A DNA stretch of 64,000 bases, taken from positions 1,939,715 through 2,003,714 of the forward strand of contig CAJNDS010000113.1 in the NCBI GenBank assembly GCA_905221605.1. The letters run 5' to 3'. How positions within the stretch are numbered: position 1 is the stretch's first letter; every line of letters starts with the position of its first letter. The DNA comes from Symbiodinium natans (taxonomy: Eukaryota > Sar > Dinophyceae > Suessiales > Symbiodiniaceae). The translations under genes were made by a program, and so were the position numbers. Shown in pieces: positions 25,301-34,710 of the stretch. Below the pieces are notes generated by a model. That model ran no database searches, was not told the origin of the DNA, and was given only the letters and a program-made list of their open reading frames with translations.

Positions 25301-28300
25301 AATTTAATTTTAATTTAATTTTAATTTAATTTAATTTTAATTTAATTTTTTTAATTTTAATTTTTTAATTTTTCTTTAATTTAATTCATTTAGTTTAATT
25401 GAATTAAATAATTGGAATTAATAATCTTAAGTGTTTTTTTGAATTTTAATTAATTTAAGTAAAGGAGCAAATTTCAATTTAATTTAATTGTTTTTTTTTA
25501 TTAATTTTACGTAATTCAAATAATTTTATTAATTTAATTACCTTTAATTTATTTCATTTTATTTTAATTCCTTGTATTTAATCTATTTTTATTTACTTTT
25601 AATTTATTTGAACCAATGTAATTTCAACATCTTTGAATTAGTTTTAATTAGTTGTAGTTAATCTTGTTTACTTTCAATTGTTTTTTCTTAATTTTCATTA
25701 ATGTTAAATAATTTTTTCACTCATTTGAATGATTTTTTAATTAATTTTACGTAATGTTATTTATTTAATAAATTTTGTTTTTTTCATTTAAAGAATTTTA
25801 ATTATTTATAATAGCTTTTAACTATTTTTCAGTTTTTACTTATTTTTAGTTAATTTTAATTTGTCTATATTAATTTAAGATACTTGAAATTCAATTTTAA
25901 TTAATCTTAATTCATTTCATTTATTTTTAATTAAGTTGAATTGATTTTAATTGATTTACATGAATTTAAGATATTTGAAACTTAGTTTTGATTAATTTTA
26001 ATTAGTTTTCCTTTTTTATCCTTCAGTTCCTTTAATCAATTTTTCAGTATTTAAAAATTAATTTTAACTCATTTCTATAAATTTAAATTAATTTTCATAA
26101 ATTTTAATTAATTATAATTAATCTTAATTACTTATAATCATTTTCAAGTTAAATTTAATTAAAACGTTACTTTTGTTTATCTTTTTTGTTGTCAATAATT
26201 ACTTTTAATTCATTTATTTTTTGTTTTATTTAGTTTAATTGTAACTTCTTGTGATTCATTTTGATTAATTTTAATTATCCTTAAAAAGAAGTAAAATTAA
26301 CAAAAACTAAAACTAATTCATTTAATTCACTGAACTTAAGCAATTCTTTATGCATTAATTATACATTAATTGTATTTTTTAAACTTACATTCATTTGAAA
26401 CAATCTTGGGGGTTCTTGAGCCAATCGTAAGGTTCCCAAACACTGATCGGCCTCGCGGCAAGTCCTGAGCTTCGCTGCAGATCCCGCACCGCGGCACTGG
26501 CTGCAGAGCTTCTGGACCTGGCAAGAAAGAGCCACTCCTCAGGGGGGGGTTTAGGGTTTAGGGTTGATAGAAATTGTATAGGGTTCATGTCCGGAGTTTT
26601 GGGCGAATGTTTTTTTTAATGCTTTGGGCCGGTGGTAAGAGGCACTCTTAAAAGGGGGACCCCAGGATTTGCCGGCTCAGGTCCGGAGTTTAAACCAAAG
26701 TGTTGACCAAAAACTTGGACTCGAGTTCTGCCCTGGAGCTTTGGAGCCTTGTTTAACTTGAAGTTTTGGGGGCCTCATAAGTTCCTGTTTCTTGAACGCT
26801 TTGCACAGCCCATCGAAATTTCAAGCTCTGAAAAGCTGAATTGCAAGTTCTGAGTCCTGGCCTTGAGGGTTTAGGGCTCATGGCTTAGGGTCTAGGGTTT
26901 AGGCCCAACCCTAAACAACGCGGCCTTCAACTTGCAGAAGCTTTTGGTGTATACCCAGAATCTCCCTCCAAGTACCGTTTCAGAGACCCTGAATTATTAC
27001 CCCAATTCGGTGCCCTTAGGGTACTTGAGGAGCTCCAGTCCAAGCGAAGAGGGTTCAGGGATTAAGGTGTATAATATGTAAGAATATGAGGGCTAGTGTC
27101 AAGAGGAGTTAGGGCTTGGGCGGCCCATAGAGGGTTCATGGGTGAAACGTTCTGACACTGTTGTTCGAGGGAGGGGCTAAGGCTTGCAATTTGCGGCAGT
27201 GTTTCCCATAACAAGGCACGGGTGAGCTCTCAGGAAAGCTCTTTGAGCCTGTCACATAGAAGCTGTACATGCTGCGTTGCGTACTGCACAGAGGACTTTC
27301 TGCTCCATGAACTACCACGAAAGCAGGTGAGTCTTCTTCACTCCGAGTAGATCGATCTTGCCTTGGCATAGAGTGCCTTTCCCTGAGCGCTCTTTCCGCC
27401 AATAGCGCAAAACCCCTTGATGCCCAGCTCCTCCCTCGCCTTGGAGACTGCGTTGGTCCACTTCTTGGCGTATTCCGCGAACAAGGCTTTGCCTTTGGCG
27501 TGCTGCTTCTTGGTCACCACCTTGCCGTTCCTGTTCTTCATCAAGTCACTCTTCTGGAGGCCGGTGGCTGTCTTCTCCTAGCCAGGCAAGGCTCTGCCAA
27601 TAATTCTGTGGAGAGCTGCGGGAGCTGAGAGACTCTACAAGACCTCATTAGTATTCTCTAGTCATGACAGTCATGACTTCTAGGAGGGGCAAGGCAAGCG
27701 CTTTGGGGGTCTGCCACCATGGGAAGGTTCACATGCGAACATGAGAGGGTGGCAGTTTCAACTCAGCTGGATTGCAACATCGAAGTGCTTGACAGGTGCC
27801 GCAACGGTATAACTACCGGTCTTCTACGCTGGCGACGTCCTTGCTACCCCGGAACACGACCATCTTGGCCATCTTGCCACGAGCGATCTTGCTTTCCTTC
27901 TTCTTCTTCATCACCTAGGGCAACACTTCCGGACCGTAGCCCATGGCCAGCAACATGCAATGCAACAGCTATGTCACAAACCTTAGCAACCCAGAACCAC
28001 AGCACAGACCTGCCTTCATTGCCTTCATTGCCTTGGCCATGGCCTTCATGGGGCGTCCCCTCTTCATGGCCTTCTTCATCACTGTCTTCTTCATGGGCAA
28101 TGCCATGGCGAGGAAAGCACAGACTAGGGGAGCTGCAGGTGCGGAATGGCAGAAACAGCAGGCTGGAAGCCAAAAGAAGCAAGAGTCAGCGGTTCAAAGC
28201 TGCAGGGTTTGGGAGCTGAAGGGGTCTATGGTGTTGAGGGGGGTTGGGGCGTGAGGATCAAGTTTAGGGTAAGGAAGGCGCTGGGCACTCCGACGATCTG

Positions 28301-31300
28301 CGAGCTCGTAAACCCTACACCCTGAGCACACCCGGGCCTGCTGGACCATGGGGCCCAGGCGGATGACCTCTCCGCAGGCTTTTAAGGGTTCAGGGCTTTA
28401 GGGCATGTGGGGGTTGTTTTCCTGGACCCTTGAGGCTCTTTAAGAAGTTTAGGTCGCTTGGGCTTCAGGGCAGCGTCGGAATGAATGCGCAGGCTGTAGG
28501 CCGAAACCCCCGCAACCCCAGCCTCAGGACCGTTTAAGGCACACCATCCAGGGAGAGACTTTGGGGGTTGGCCCAGGGCTTTCGTGTGGCTTTGGCGCAT
28601 GGAGGTGCGGAATTCGGGGTGTAGGGCTTAGGATTTAAGGTTTTTCTTCTTCAACCTGCCTGCTGCCCTGAATGATGGCCCGGGCCACCATCGTGGGGCA
28701 TGTGCGGTATCTGACAGAGTACTTGCGGCAAGGGATCTTGATAGGCAACTCTGAACCCCTAAAGCCCTAAAGCCCTAAAGCCCTAAAGCCCTAAACCCGA
28801 AACTTTAAACCCCCAACAAGAAGTCCCACAACTCCGGCCCCATCGAGCTACCTCTACCATGTGGCCGCGGCCGTCGCAGATGTCGCACTTCGTCACCTCC
28901 GTCCACGTAGGGTTTAGGGTTTAGGGCAGTTTAGGGATATTCAGGATGTAGGGTTTGGCGCCTCTGTTGAGGGATTCAGGATCGAAGGCTCGTCAAGACC
29001 ATTAGCATGAACAGCGCACAGCGCACAGAGGAAGTGGGGATCTCCATGGCCTGCCAAAGGCCGACGCTCTTAGGGCTTAGGGTTTAGGATTTAGGAAATG
29101 TTTAGAGGACTGAGGATTGGAGCCCTTAAACAGACAGAAGCTTACGGTCTATAGGGTTTGGGGTCCAGTCCCTAAACCAAAGTTTACAAAGCACGTGATC
29201 CTCCCGGAGTCCAAACCCACTGCGACTCTGCGAAACTCTGACCCCCAAAACAAACCTGTTCGGGGCTCCGAAGGCCTCGGCCCTTGAGCCTGAAACCTTA
29301 AACGCACCTCCGCGGACTCATCCACCACCTGCCGCTCGCGATCGACTACACCCTATATAAGGCTTACGCCATTGAGCTGTTGGGCTTAAAGTTCGAAGCC
29401 TGACCCCTGAACCTTGGGAAGGATACTCATGGTCAGATTTTGGTGGGTTTCGGGCTTCAATGCGCCCAAGTCGTCTCATGTACAGGGGGTGGTTTGGCGT
29501 TCGACGCAAGAGTCTTGCAGCTGATGATGAATGAAGTGCCTCTAAGGCTTGGGATTTAAGAGCCAAGGCTTACGTAAGGTTCGTGACTTTTGAAAGTACG
29601 AAATCAAAATATCAAGTCTCATCAGCCAGCTTTTCGTTCTTGAATCTCTAACGTCTTTCTTGTTTTGACGACTTCGGGGCGCCATGGGGACATGTTGTTG
29701 CGCCTCTTATTGTCACCTTCGCGGCTATGTCACCTAAGCTTACCTCTGAGCTGCACCCATCGAGGGACCCACTAGCACTCAACCCCCGTCAGCATGAAGT
29801 CGAGGCTCGGCAACCAATGCAACGTGTCACGGCTACTACACCTCAGTAGCCAGAGATCACTCGCACGCCTTGCCCCCCCTCTACCCTAAGCCCCTGAAGC
29901 CCTTAAAGCCCTTCGCATTTGGCCGGGGGGGGGGGGGGTGAAGTTCCTTGAAGATGGAGGATCCTGAAAACCCAGGTGCCTTCCTGACAATGGGTACCGG
30001 CCGGGTGACCCCGGTGTAAAGTTCCTCCAGGGTCACCTGGGCACGCGAAACCTTACTAATACGCCTCTGCCCTAAAGTCTACCGGGCCGTATCACCGACA
30101 GTAAGTGATGGTTCGAGATCTTTCACTTTTTGAGTTGCAGGAGAAGCTCATGGTTCAGGACTTTCAGGGATCAAGGTTTATGTTTGGCCGAAACACCGGC
30201 CTGAGTGGGGGCCCTATTCCAACCCTAAACCAAATGAATCCTGTACTGGCCCTTACTCATCTTTTCATGTAAGCTTAGGGTTTAGGCTCTCCCGTAGGTA
30301 AACACGGCTCGGATTGAAGCGCAAAAGGCGCAGGCTGCCCGGCTACCTTCCCAACCCCCTCTCAGCGCCCTTTGATACTCCAGCACTAGGAGTCGCTTGA
30401 GGAATCCCAAGCAGCCCAAGCAAACCCTATAGACCATAAACCCTAAGCCCTATAGACCCTGAACCCTAAGCCCTAGTTGCACCTACACTTCAGGGATAAG
30501 TCATGTTCTTGGGGGGGACCTTGCTGAGGGCCACTGGGCGCCGGGCCCAGATCGGCTGGATGACATCTTTGGTCCGCGGCCTGAACCCTAAACCCTAAAC
30601 CCTAAGACTTTGTGCTACTAGGGCTTCGGGTTTGGGGTTTAGGGCTTCAGGATCTGATCGGCCCCTTCAGGTCTGCTGAATTGGGCTTAGGGTTTGGGGT
30701 TTGGGGTTTAGGGATATGGTGGCACCCGAAATTAGGGGGTCCTTATTCTCAGGAAATCTTACTATTTGGGTTTAAGAGTAGGGGTCCCTTGTGAGGGCTT
30801 CGGGTTTGGGGTTTAGGGCTTACTTCAAACGCCTAGTTACCCAAAATAAGAGGCTACGATGGCCCCAAAAGACTCGCAGAAAAGTCTAGCCCAGAATTGT
30901 GGTCTACTGGCTTTCAAGGTAAGGATAATACTGATAGGGCCTTAATGTCTGCTTGATGGGGTTCAGGGTTTAGCGATATGATGATCAGGGCTTAGGGTCT
31001 GATTAATGGTTGATAGGCTTAGACGTCCACAGTACCTTTACACTTTTAGGGTAGGCCTGAGTCTACCCCAATAAGTTTGCAGTCTGCCTATGGGGCTACT
31101 AGGCAAAAGGCCCAACCCTAAACAAAAGGGGGTTTTCCGAGATGGAGAGAATGAGCGGGCAGCTCCTGGATTGAGCGAGATTGCCGCTTCAGTTTGCAGA
31201 ACTCTTGCGGCAGGCAGCGTCAGACGAACAAGTACAGAACCTAGAGTGATGCCGCTTGTGATTGCAGGCCTCTGCGCCCGTCCACGGCCCGGAGCGCGGC

Positions 31301-34300
31301 CCCCGAAGATCTGTGAGAAGAAATCCTCACCAGCGAGAGTCGGCACTCTGGACATGCGAAAGAACTCGACTGTTGCAAAACGCAATGTGTGCCGGGTACC
31401 CGGCCTGCCCACTGGGAGACTTGTCCTGGGGAAACGGGGAAACGCTGAAGCGCCACGCAAGCAGGCCCTGACCCCTCCCCCCCCTGCAGCGCCCTAGCTA
31501 AGGATAAAGATACGTACGAATAACTCTGCATCCTGCCACAAGGGCTTGGCGTTCTAGCGCTTTAGGTTCTTATAGGACATTCTTAGGATGTCACGAGTCT
31601 AGAAAGCTTTTTTTTGGGGGGGGGGGGGGGGGGGGAGGGGAGGGGGGGTTCATGGAGCTGCACTCCCTGGGATGCTTTGTCGCACACCGTGTTGGGATGT
31701 CTGGGGGCGGGCTACTATTCAGGGCCCTTTCAGCCCTGAACCCTCGTCAGCAAAATTCAGGGCAGAAAAGCTTATTCACGGATGTTTCAACAATACTTTG
31801 ATCGATATCGAAACCGTATCGATGATGCCGAATCGTGAGGTATCGCAGAAGTGGACTAGCATACTAAGGTCACTTTTCTTGAGTTTCGGGATTTCTTATC
31901 TCAATCCCTAACACCCTACCTGCAGAAGAGGAGAAGAGACAAGAGGAGAGAAAAGGAGACAAGAGGAGAGACAACAGGAGAAAAGGGAAAACCTGAGCTT
32001 GGCGAAATGGTCACTGGGACTCTGGCTTCGTCCAAGCCCTCTTCCCCGTAACGGTCCTCAGGCTGGCTGCAACTTGGGAAGGCTGGGTTTAGTTAGGGTG
32101 TAGGATGTTTTGTCCTGCTACTTCAGGTCTTCGTGCCACGGTCTAAGCTGTTTGCAGCAGGTTCTTAGACGCATGAGTTTGCGAGAGTGCTTACATGCTA
32201 CTCAAACCTGCAAGAAGAGGCTTTGGGGTTCTGTAGGAAGGGCTCAGCGTACAGGATTCTGGAGACATAGCAGCTCCCGTCTGCCGCGGATACCTTTTTG
32301 GGGTTTTGCAATAAGGATTACAATCTTTTGGGGGGGGGTATATTCGGGCCCTAACTAACCCTAAAGCCGAAACCCCCGAACCCGAAACCCTGAACCCAAC
32401 TTCGACCAGCCTCTTCCTTCGGGCTAGGTGGCTGGCTTCAAGGGTCAGGTGGGGGGATGCTTTACGGGCCCGGAACCTTCTAAGTGAACAAGACGTATCG
32501 TCCCTAAGAGGATGAAGGCGAATTCAGCAGCTACCCTGATAAGGCTTAGGGCAAAGGAGTTTGAGAGCTCTAAGTTCTAAGCTCATGCACATTTGTGATT
32601 CTGACTATTGTTCCTGTTATCGCTATTGTGACTTTTGTTGCCTGGGGGGGGGGGTCCTCCCAGCCATGCTTTGAAAGGGTTGAAGCCCCCGACAAACCCC
32701 AGACTTCGGTCTAAAGCCGCCTCACCTCGATACTCCGAAAGGTTCGCCTTGAGACCGAGAGTTCACACCCACAGAGAAAGCGAGGCCCGCACGTAAGTCT
32801 GCCGCTGCTCAGGATCGCTGAGGACCTGGAGGCATCACTAAGGGCGTTAGGGTTCATCAGCTTTCGGGTTTGGAAGGGCCCTTCCCTCTTGATCTGCCCA
32901 AACTCTGGTCGTTCATCTCCCTCGATATCTTCGACCGGAAGCCCCAAGGCCCCTGAACCCCTGAACACCAAACTCCAAACCCTACCCCCCTAAACCTGAA
33001 CCCCTCAAGCCCTGGACCATGGAGACCCAGGATCCCCCCAAATGGCCTCGAAAGCCCGCTGCAGCTCCTTGAAAGCGTCGGGGTCCCCGCCCTTCGCCCA
33101 ACGCAGCAGCTTTGGCTTTTTTGGGGGAGGCCTTGAGCGTTTGGGGCTGTTCAAGTCTAGAGTGGGTTTAGGGATTCAGGTTTTAGGGCATTGATTCTTT
33201 TTCTTTCTTTTTTTGCGGGGGGGGGGGTGCCTTGGACACTTAACGTCTATTCTGCGCGTGCTCTTTGTTTTCGCAAACCTCTCTGGGATTGGGTTCTCGT
33301 TTGGCGCTTCAACGCGGAAGGCGCCCTCCGCGCCCTCCGCCGCCCTCCGCGCCCTCGGCGCCTCCGCGTCCCTCCGCGCCCTCCGCGCGCCCTCCGCACC
33401 CCCCGCGCCCTCCACGCCCTCCGCCCTCCGCGCCCTCCGCGCACCCTCCGCGCCCTCCGCGCCCTCCGCGCCCCGCCCTCCGCACCCTCCGCGCCACTCC
33501 GCTCCGCGCCCTCCGCGCCCTCCGCGCCCTCCGCGCCCTCCGCGCGCCCGCGCGCGCGCCTCCGCGCGCGCGCGCCCTCCGCGCGCTCCTCCGCGCCCTC
33601 CGCGCCCTCCGCGCCGCGCCCTCCGCGCCCTCCGCGCCCTCCGCCCCTCCCGCTCCCCGCCCTCCGCGCCCTCCGCGCCCTCTACGCCCTCCGCGCCCTC
33701 CGCGCGCTCCGCGGCCTCCGCGGCCTCCGCGTCCTCCGCGTCCTCCGCGCCCTCCGCACCCTCCGCGCCCTCCGCGCCCCGCTCAGGACACTGGGTGCTG
33801 ATGCTGAGGGTGCATTGCGTCTATTCTGCGGGTGCGTTGCGTCTATTCTGCGGGCGTTTCCTTTGTAAAGTATTTGTTTACAAGGCACGCACGTGCAGCA
33901 TAGCCTTTAAGTGTCCATCTAACGGGGGGGGGGGGGGGGGGTGGGGCAGAGGGAGCCAGGGCGGACGGTTGCTTCGTTCTTCAGCGAGTGTAGCTGAATA
34001 CCTATCGCGTGCCAGCTGAGCTTGCATACATGTTCTTGACAAACTTGAGGTCTGTTGCATGGGTTTCAGCTCATTGAAGCATGCAAGCCACCTTCAACAC
34101 CGACGCCTCAAAAGTTTGGCGGTGTAGGGTCGAACAAGCTCCCTGTAAACCCTAAACTGCAGACTTCCAAACGCGCCCCTGTAGCACGCTCCCAGCCTTG
34201 TCAGGGTGGTGCGTCTTGGCCATCTTGTGGTAGGCCTTTCTCCATGGTAGGACGATGGAGGGTTTAGGGCGCAGAGTTGCCCAGCATCAGACGTCCAAAG

Positions 34301-34710
34301 GTCCAGGCATTCCGAACCTCCATCTGCCCTCCAAATTCTACATCCAACAGCCGGAAACTTCGCGCTGTGTGTAACTGCAATTTGCCCAGGATCTGAGGCC
34401 CTATGAACCTAAAACCCTAGACCCGGCCCTAAACCCTACATGAAACCCGCATTTCCTGAACTTTACCAAGCCCTAAACCCTTACCTTTGTGTAGGATCTT
34501 GTACGTACCAAAACTTCGACTGAAACCCCTAAAGGATGAATAGGCAACCTGCCCAGAACAAGGTTCGGGGGCTTAAGCCTCAAATCCGCAGACTGTCCTC
34601 AAACCAGATCGGCCTGAATCCGACGCACATGCGGATCCAGCCTTCTTGATTTCGGTGCTGCTCGCATCCTTGCTGATCCCTAAGAGCTCGTAGAAGCGGG
34701 AGTTGTTGAC
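8910..34710 (-). CDS. DnaJ/Hsp40 co-chaperone gene (type I-like), multi-exon, partial
   Basis: Hsp40 co-chaperones stimulate Hsp70 ATPase through the J domain and hand over clients bound by the C-terminal domains. Exons read on the minus strand: 34710-34642, 34235-34197, 33091-33047, 32825-32793, about 31310-31270, 30580-30547, 30036-29980, 29328-29308, 28896-28858, 28367-28338, 26517-26452, 10357-10295, 9918 to about 9831, 9454 (or further upstream) to 9399, and 8967-8910. Joined in order and in phase they give a J domain with HPD, a G/F segment (IFGGR), VTLEELYTG, two CxxCxGxG motifs (CDICDGRG, CSQCRGAG), VFVDKGTPDGHKIT, EPGDVVVVV, SLAQALTGF and HLDGRKLL, which is the DNAJA order. Type I proteins usually have four CxxCxGxG motifs; only two are visible. 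The initiator exon, the end of the J domain (about YDxxG) and the exon with the usual GEGMP motif were not found. About 250 residues are recovered. The family call is firm; the exon 13/14 junction is uncertain. Confidence 0.9.
12010..12450. repeat. CAC/ACCATGC-type low-complexity island
   Basis: Degenerate repeats of CACGCACCATGC and CACGTCACCAACCACGTCACC, with the G-poor strand on plus. Long open frames here are His/Thr/Arg-rich or Val/Met/Gly-rich in all phases and are repeat translations. The island begins and ends sharply in AT-rich DNA. Confidence 0.85.
16108..16520. repeat. AAATTTCCGGAAATTT palindrome cluster, copy 1
   Basis: Begins CTCTATAAAACGCTACGG and contains about eight variants of AAATTTCCGGAAAATTT, each a near-perfect palindrome, separated by GC-richer spacers. 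A diverged copy with the same opening (CTCTATAAAATGTTATGG) lies at 17,247-17,450 on the far side of the CGTCGT repeat. No protein family recognised in its short frames. Confidence 0.75.
16772..17246. repeat. CGTCGT/GTCGTGCGTC trinucleotide-derived repeat
   Basis: About 475 bp of CGT, CGTCG and CGTCGTGCGTC words. All three plus frames stay open and give Val/Arg/Ser-rich chains, and the minus frames give Asp/Thr/Arg-rich chains; none is a gene. It is bracketed by the two related palindrome clusters. Confidence 0.9.
17247..17450. repeat. AAATTTCCGGAAATTT palindrome cluster, copy 2
   Basis: Opens CTCTATAAAATGTTATGG and repeats the order of copy 1, including GGTTCTGGGTAGCCCGAA and the CCTAAATTTTCAGAAAATT palindromes, with many point changes towards A and T. 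After it, 17,450-17,760 is unclassified sequence ending in CGTCGTCGTC; then AT-rich satellite resumes. Confidence 0.7.
21000..21410. other. unclassified island in the AT-rich block
   Basis: About 410 bp of mixed-composition sequence with a telomere-unlike, gene-like base composition. One minus-strand frame of 70 codons (21264-21052) has no recognised family and no convincing splice context. Probably an unrelated insertion. Confidence 0.4.
22460..23280. repeat. tandem repeat of about 230 bp
   Basis: About two and a half copies of a unit containing CTCGAGAAGGAGGGATACTT, GCCTGAAGCCTCGACCTGTC, TCATATCCGGAAAGGGGG and GGGGCCCGCTATAATGCAAG. Copies start near 22,590, 22,820 and 23,085; the last is truncated. 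The minus-strand frames it gives are near-duplicates of each other and are not supported as genes. Confidence 0.8.
26452..26517 (-). CDS. DnaJ gene, second Cys motif exon
   Basis: A 66-nt exon after a CAG acceptor encodes VQKLCSQCRGAG followed by SAAKLRTCRE and ends GAG before a GC donor. It follows VIRLGPMVQQ upstream and precedes VLQVFVDKGTPDGHK, so the joined reading is GPMVQQ-VQKLCSQCRGAG and CRE-VLQVFVDKG, both usual DnaJ joins. The exon sits just outside the right edge of the 16-kb AT-rich block, which therefore lies inside the next intron. Confidence 0.88.
27338..28106 (-). CDS. small Lys/Met-rich basic protein gene, three exons, nested in a DnaJ intron
   Basis: Exons 28106-28014 (31 codons), 27914-27840 (25 codons) and 27577-27338 (79 codons plus stop) join in phase 0 to a protein of about 135 residues. 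It starts MALPMKKTVMKKAMKRG and has an MKAMAKAMKAMK run, then SKIARGKMAKMVVFRGSK, EKTATGLQKSDL, and a C-terminal domain with WTNAVSKAREELGIKGF and GKSAQGKALYAKARSIY. I recognise this architecture from abundant dinoflagellate transcripts; the exact function is not known to me, though the basic repeats suggest nucleic-acid binding. Introns are about 99 nt (GC-AG) and 262 nt (AAG|GA donor gives the best family alignment). The gene lies between DnaJ exons at 28,338 and 26,517 on the same strand. The start is supported by the second copy, which also begins MALP. Confidence 0.82.
28338..31310 (-). CDS. DnaJ gene, G/F linker, CTD-I start and first Cys motif exons
   Basis: Six exons. 31310-31270 encodes IFGGRAPGRGRAQR; the frame upstream also reads EDFFSQ, so the true start may be earlier. 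30580-30547 encodes PRTKDVIQPIW and joins it in phase 2. 30036-29980 encodes VTLEELYTGVTRPVPIVRK, the typical start of C-terminal domain I. 29328-29308 is only 21 nt (VVDESAE). 28896-28858 encodes VTKCDICDGRGHM with a CxxCxGxG motif, and 28367-28338 encodes VIRLGPMVQQ. The order VVD-CxxCxGxG-RxGPMVQQ matches a reduced Cys-rich region. Donors are GC, GC, GC, GT, GT and GC in order. Small size makes single exon edges uncertain, but frame and phase agree across all junctions. Confidence 0.85.
31920..31990. repeat. GA-rich purine tract
   Basis: Repeats of AGGAGAAGAGACAAGAGGAG on the plus strand, in the DnaJ intron between 32,793 and 31,310. No exon recognised nearby apart from the DnaJ ones. Confidence 0.8.
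32793..34710 (-). CDS. DnaJ gene, J-domain exons (four micro-exons)
   Basis: Four exons of 69, 39, 45 and 33 nt, all phase 0, encode the J domain. The first (34710-34642) reads NNSRFYELLGISKDAS, matching helix I and the following loop. The second (34235-34197) reads AYHKMAKTHHPDK and contains the HPD tripeptide needed to stimulate Hsp70. The third (33091-33047) reads GGDPDAFKELQRAFE, helix III. The fourth (32825-32793) reads VLSDPEQRQTY. The first three end in GC donors, the fourth in GT. The aromatic and glycine residues that normally close the domain are missing, so one further small exon probably lies between 32.8 and 31.3 kb. No N-terminal exon upstream of 34710 was recognised; an acidic stretch near 35,000 is a weak possibility. 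Confidence 0.9.
33318..33782. repeat. GCGCCCTCC minisatellite inside a DnaJ intron
   Basis: About 465 bp of GCGCCCTCC 9-mers with short insertions and GCGCGC runs. It lies in the intron between the J-domain exons at 34,197 and 33,091. All plus frames stay open as Pro/Arg/Ala/Ser-rich chains and all minus frames as Gly/Arg/Ala chains, as expected for a 9-bp repeat. Confidence 0.92.

Larger units (their letters stand above)
10531..26390. repeat. AT-rich satellite-like DNA (TTTTAATTAA type)
   Basis: Almost the whole stretch is built from degenerate TTTTAATTAA and ATTTTAATTA words. The plus strand is T-rich in most places but turns A-rich (ATTAAAATTAAT) at about 15,340-15,900 and 19,090-19,500. 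Islands of other composition interrupt it at about 12.0-12.45, 16.1-17.75, 21.0-21.4 and 22.45-23.28 kb. No exon of any kind was recognised inside the AT-rich parts. Confidence 0.9.
10358..26451 (-). other. 16.1-kb intron of the DnaJ gene
   Basis: The exon ending at 26452 (TGCCGCGAG) and the exon starting at 10357 (GTGTTGCAG) join in phase 0 to give CRE-VLQVFVDKG, which is contiguous in the protein family. Everything between is therefore one intron unless an extra small exon exists. Donor is GC, acceptor AG. It contains the AT-rich satellite and four repeat islands described separately. Confidence 0.8.

Noticed and set aside
27844-28182. 112-codon Glu/Gly/His-rich minus-strand frame
   Set aside because: It is the wrong phase of exons 1 and 2 of the basic-protein gene and reads through its intron.
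27719-28254. Plus-strand frames of 103-166 codons rich in Trp/Ser/Pro or Phe/Met
   Set aside because: They are antisense to exons of the Lys/Met-rich basic protein; AAG and ATG repeats read as CTT and CAT on the other strand.
33176-34019. Long Pro/Ala/Arg-rich and Gly/Arg-rich open frames
   Set aside because: They translate a 9-bp GCGCCCTCC repeat that is open in every frame on both strands and lies in an intron.
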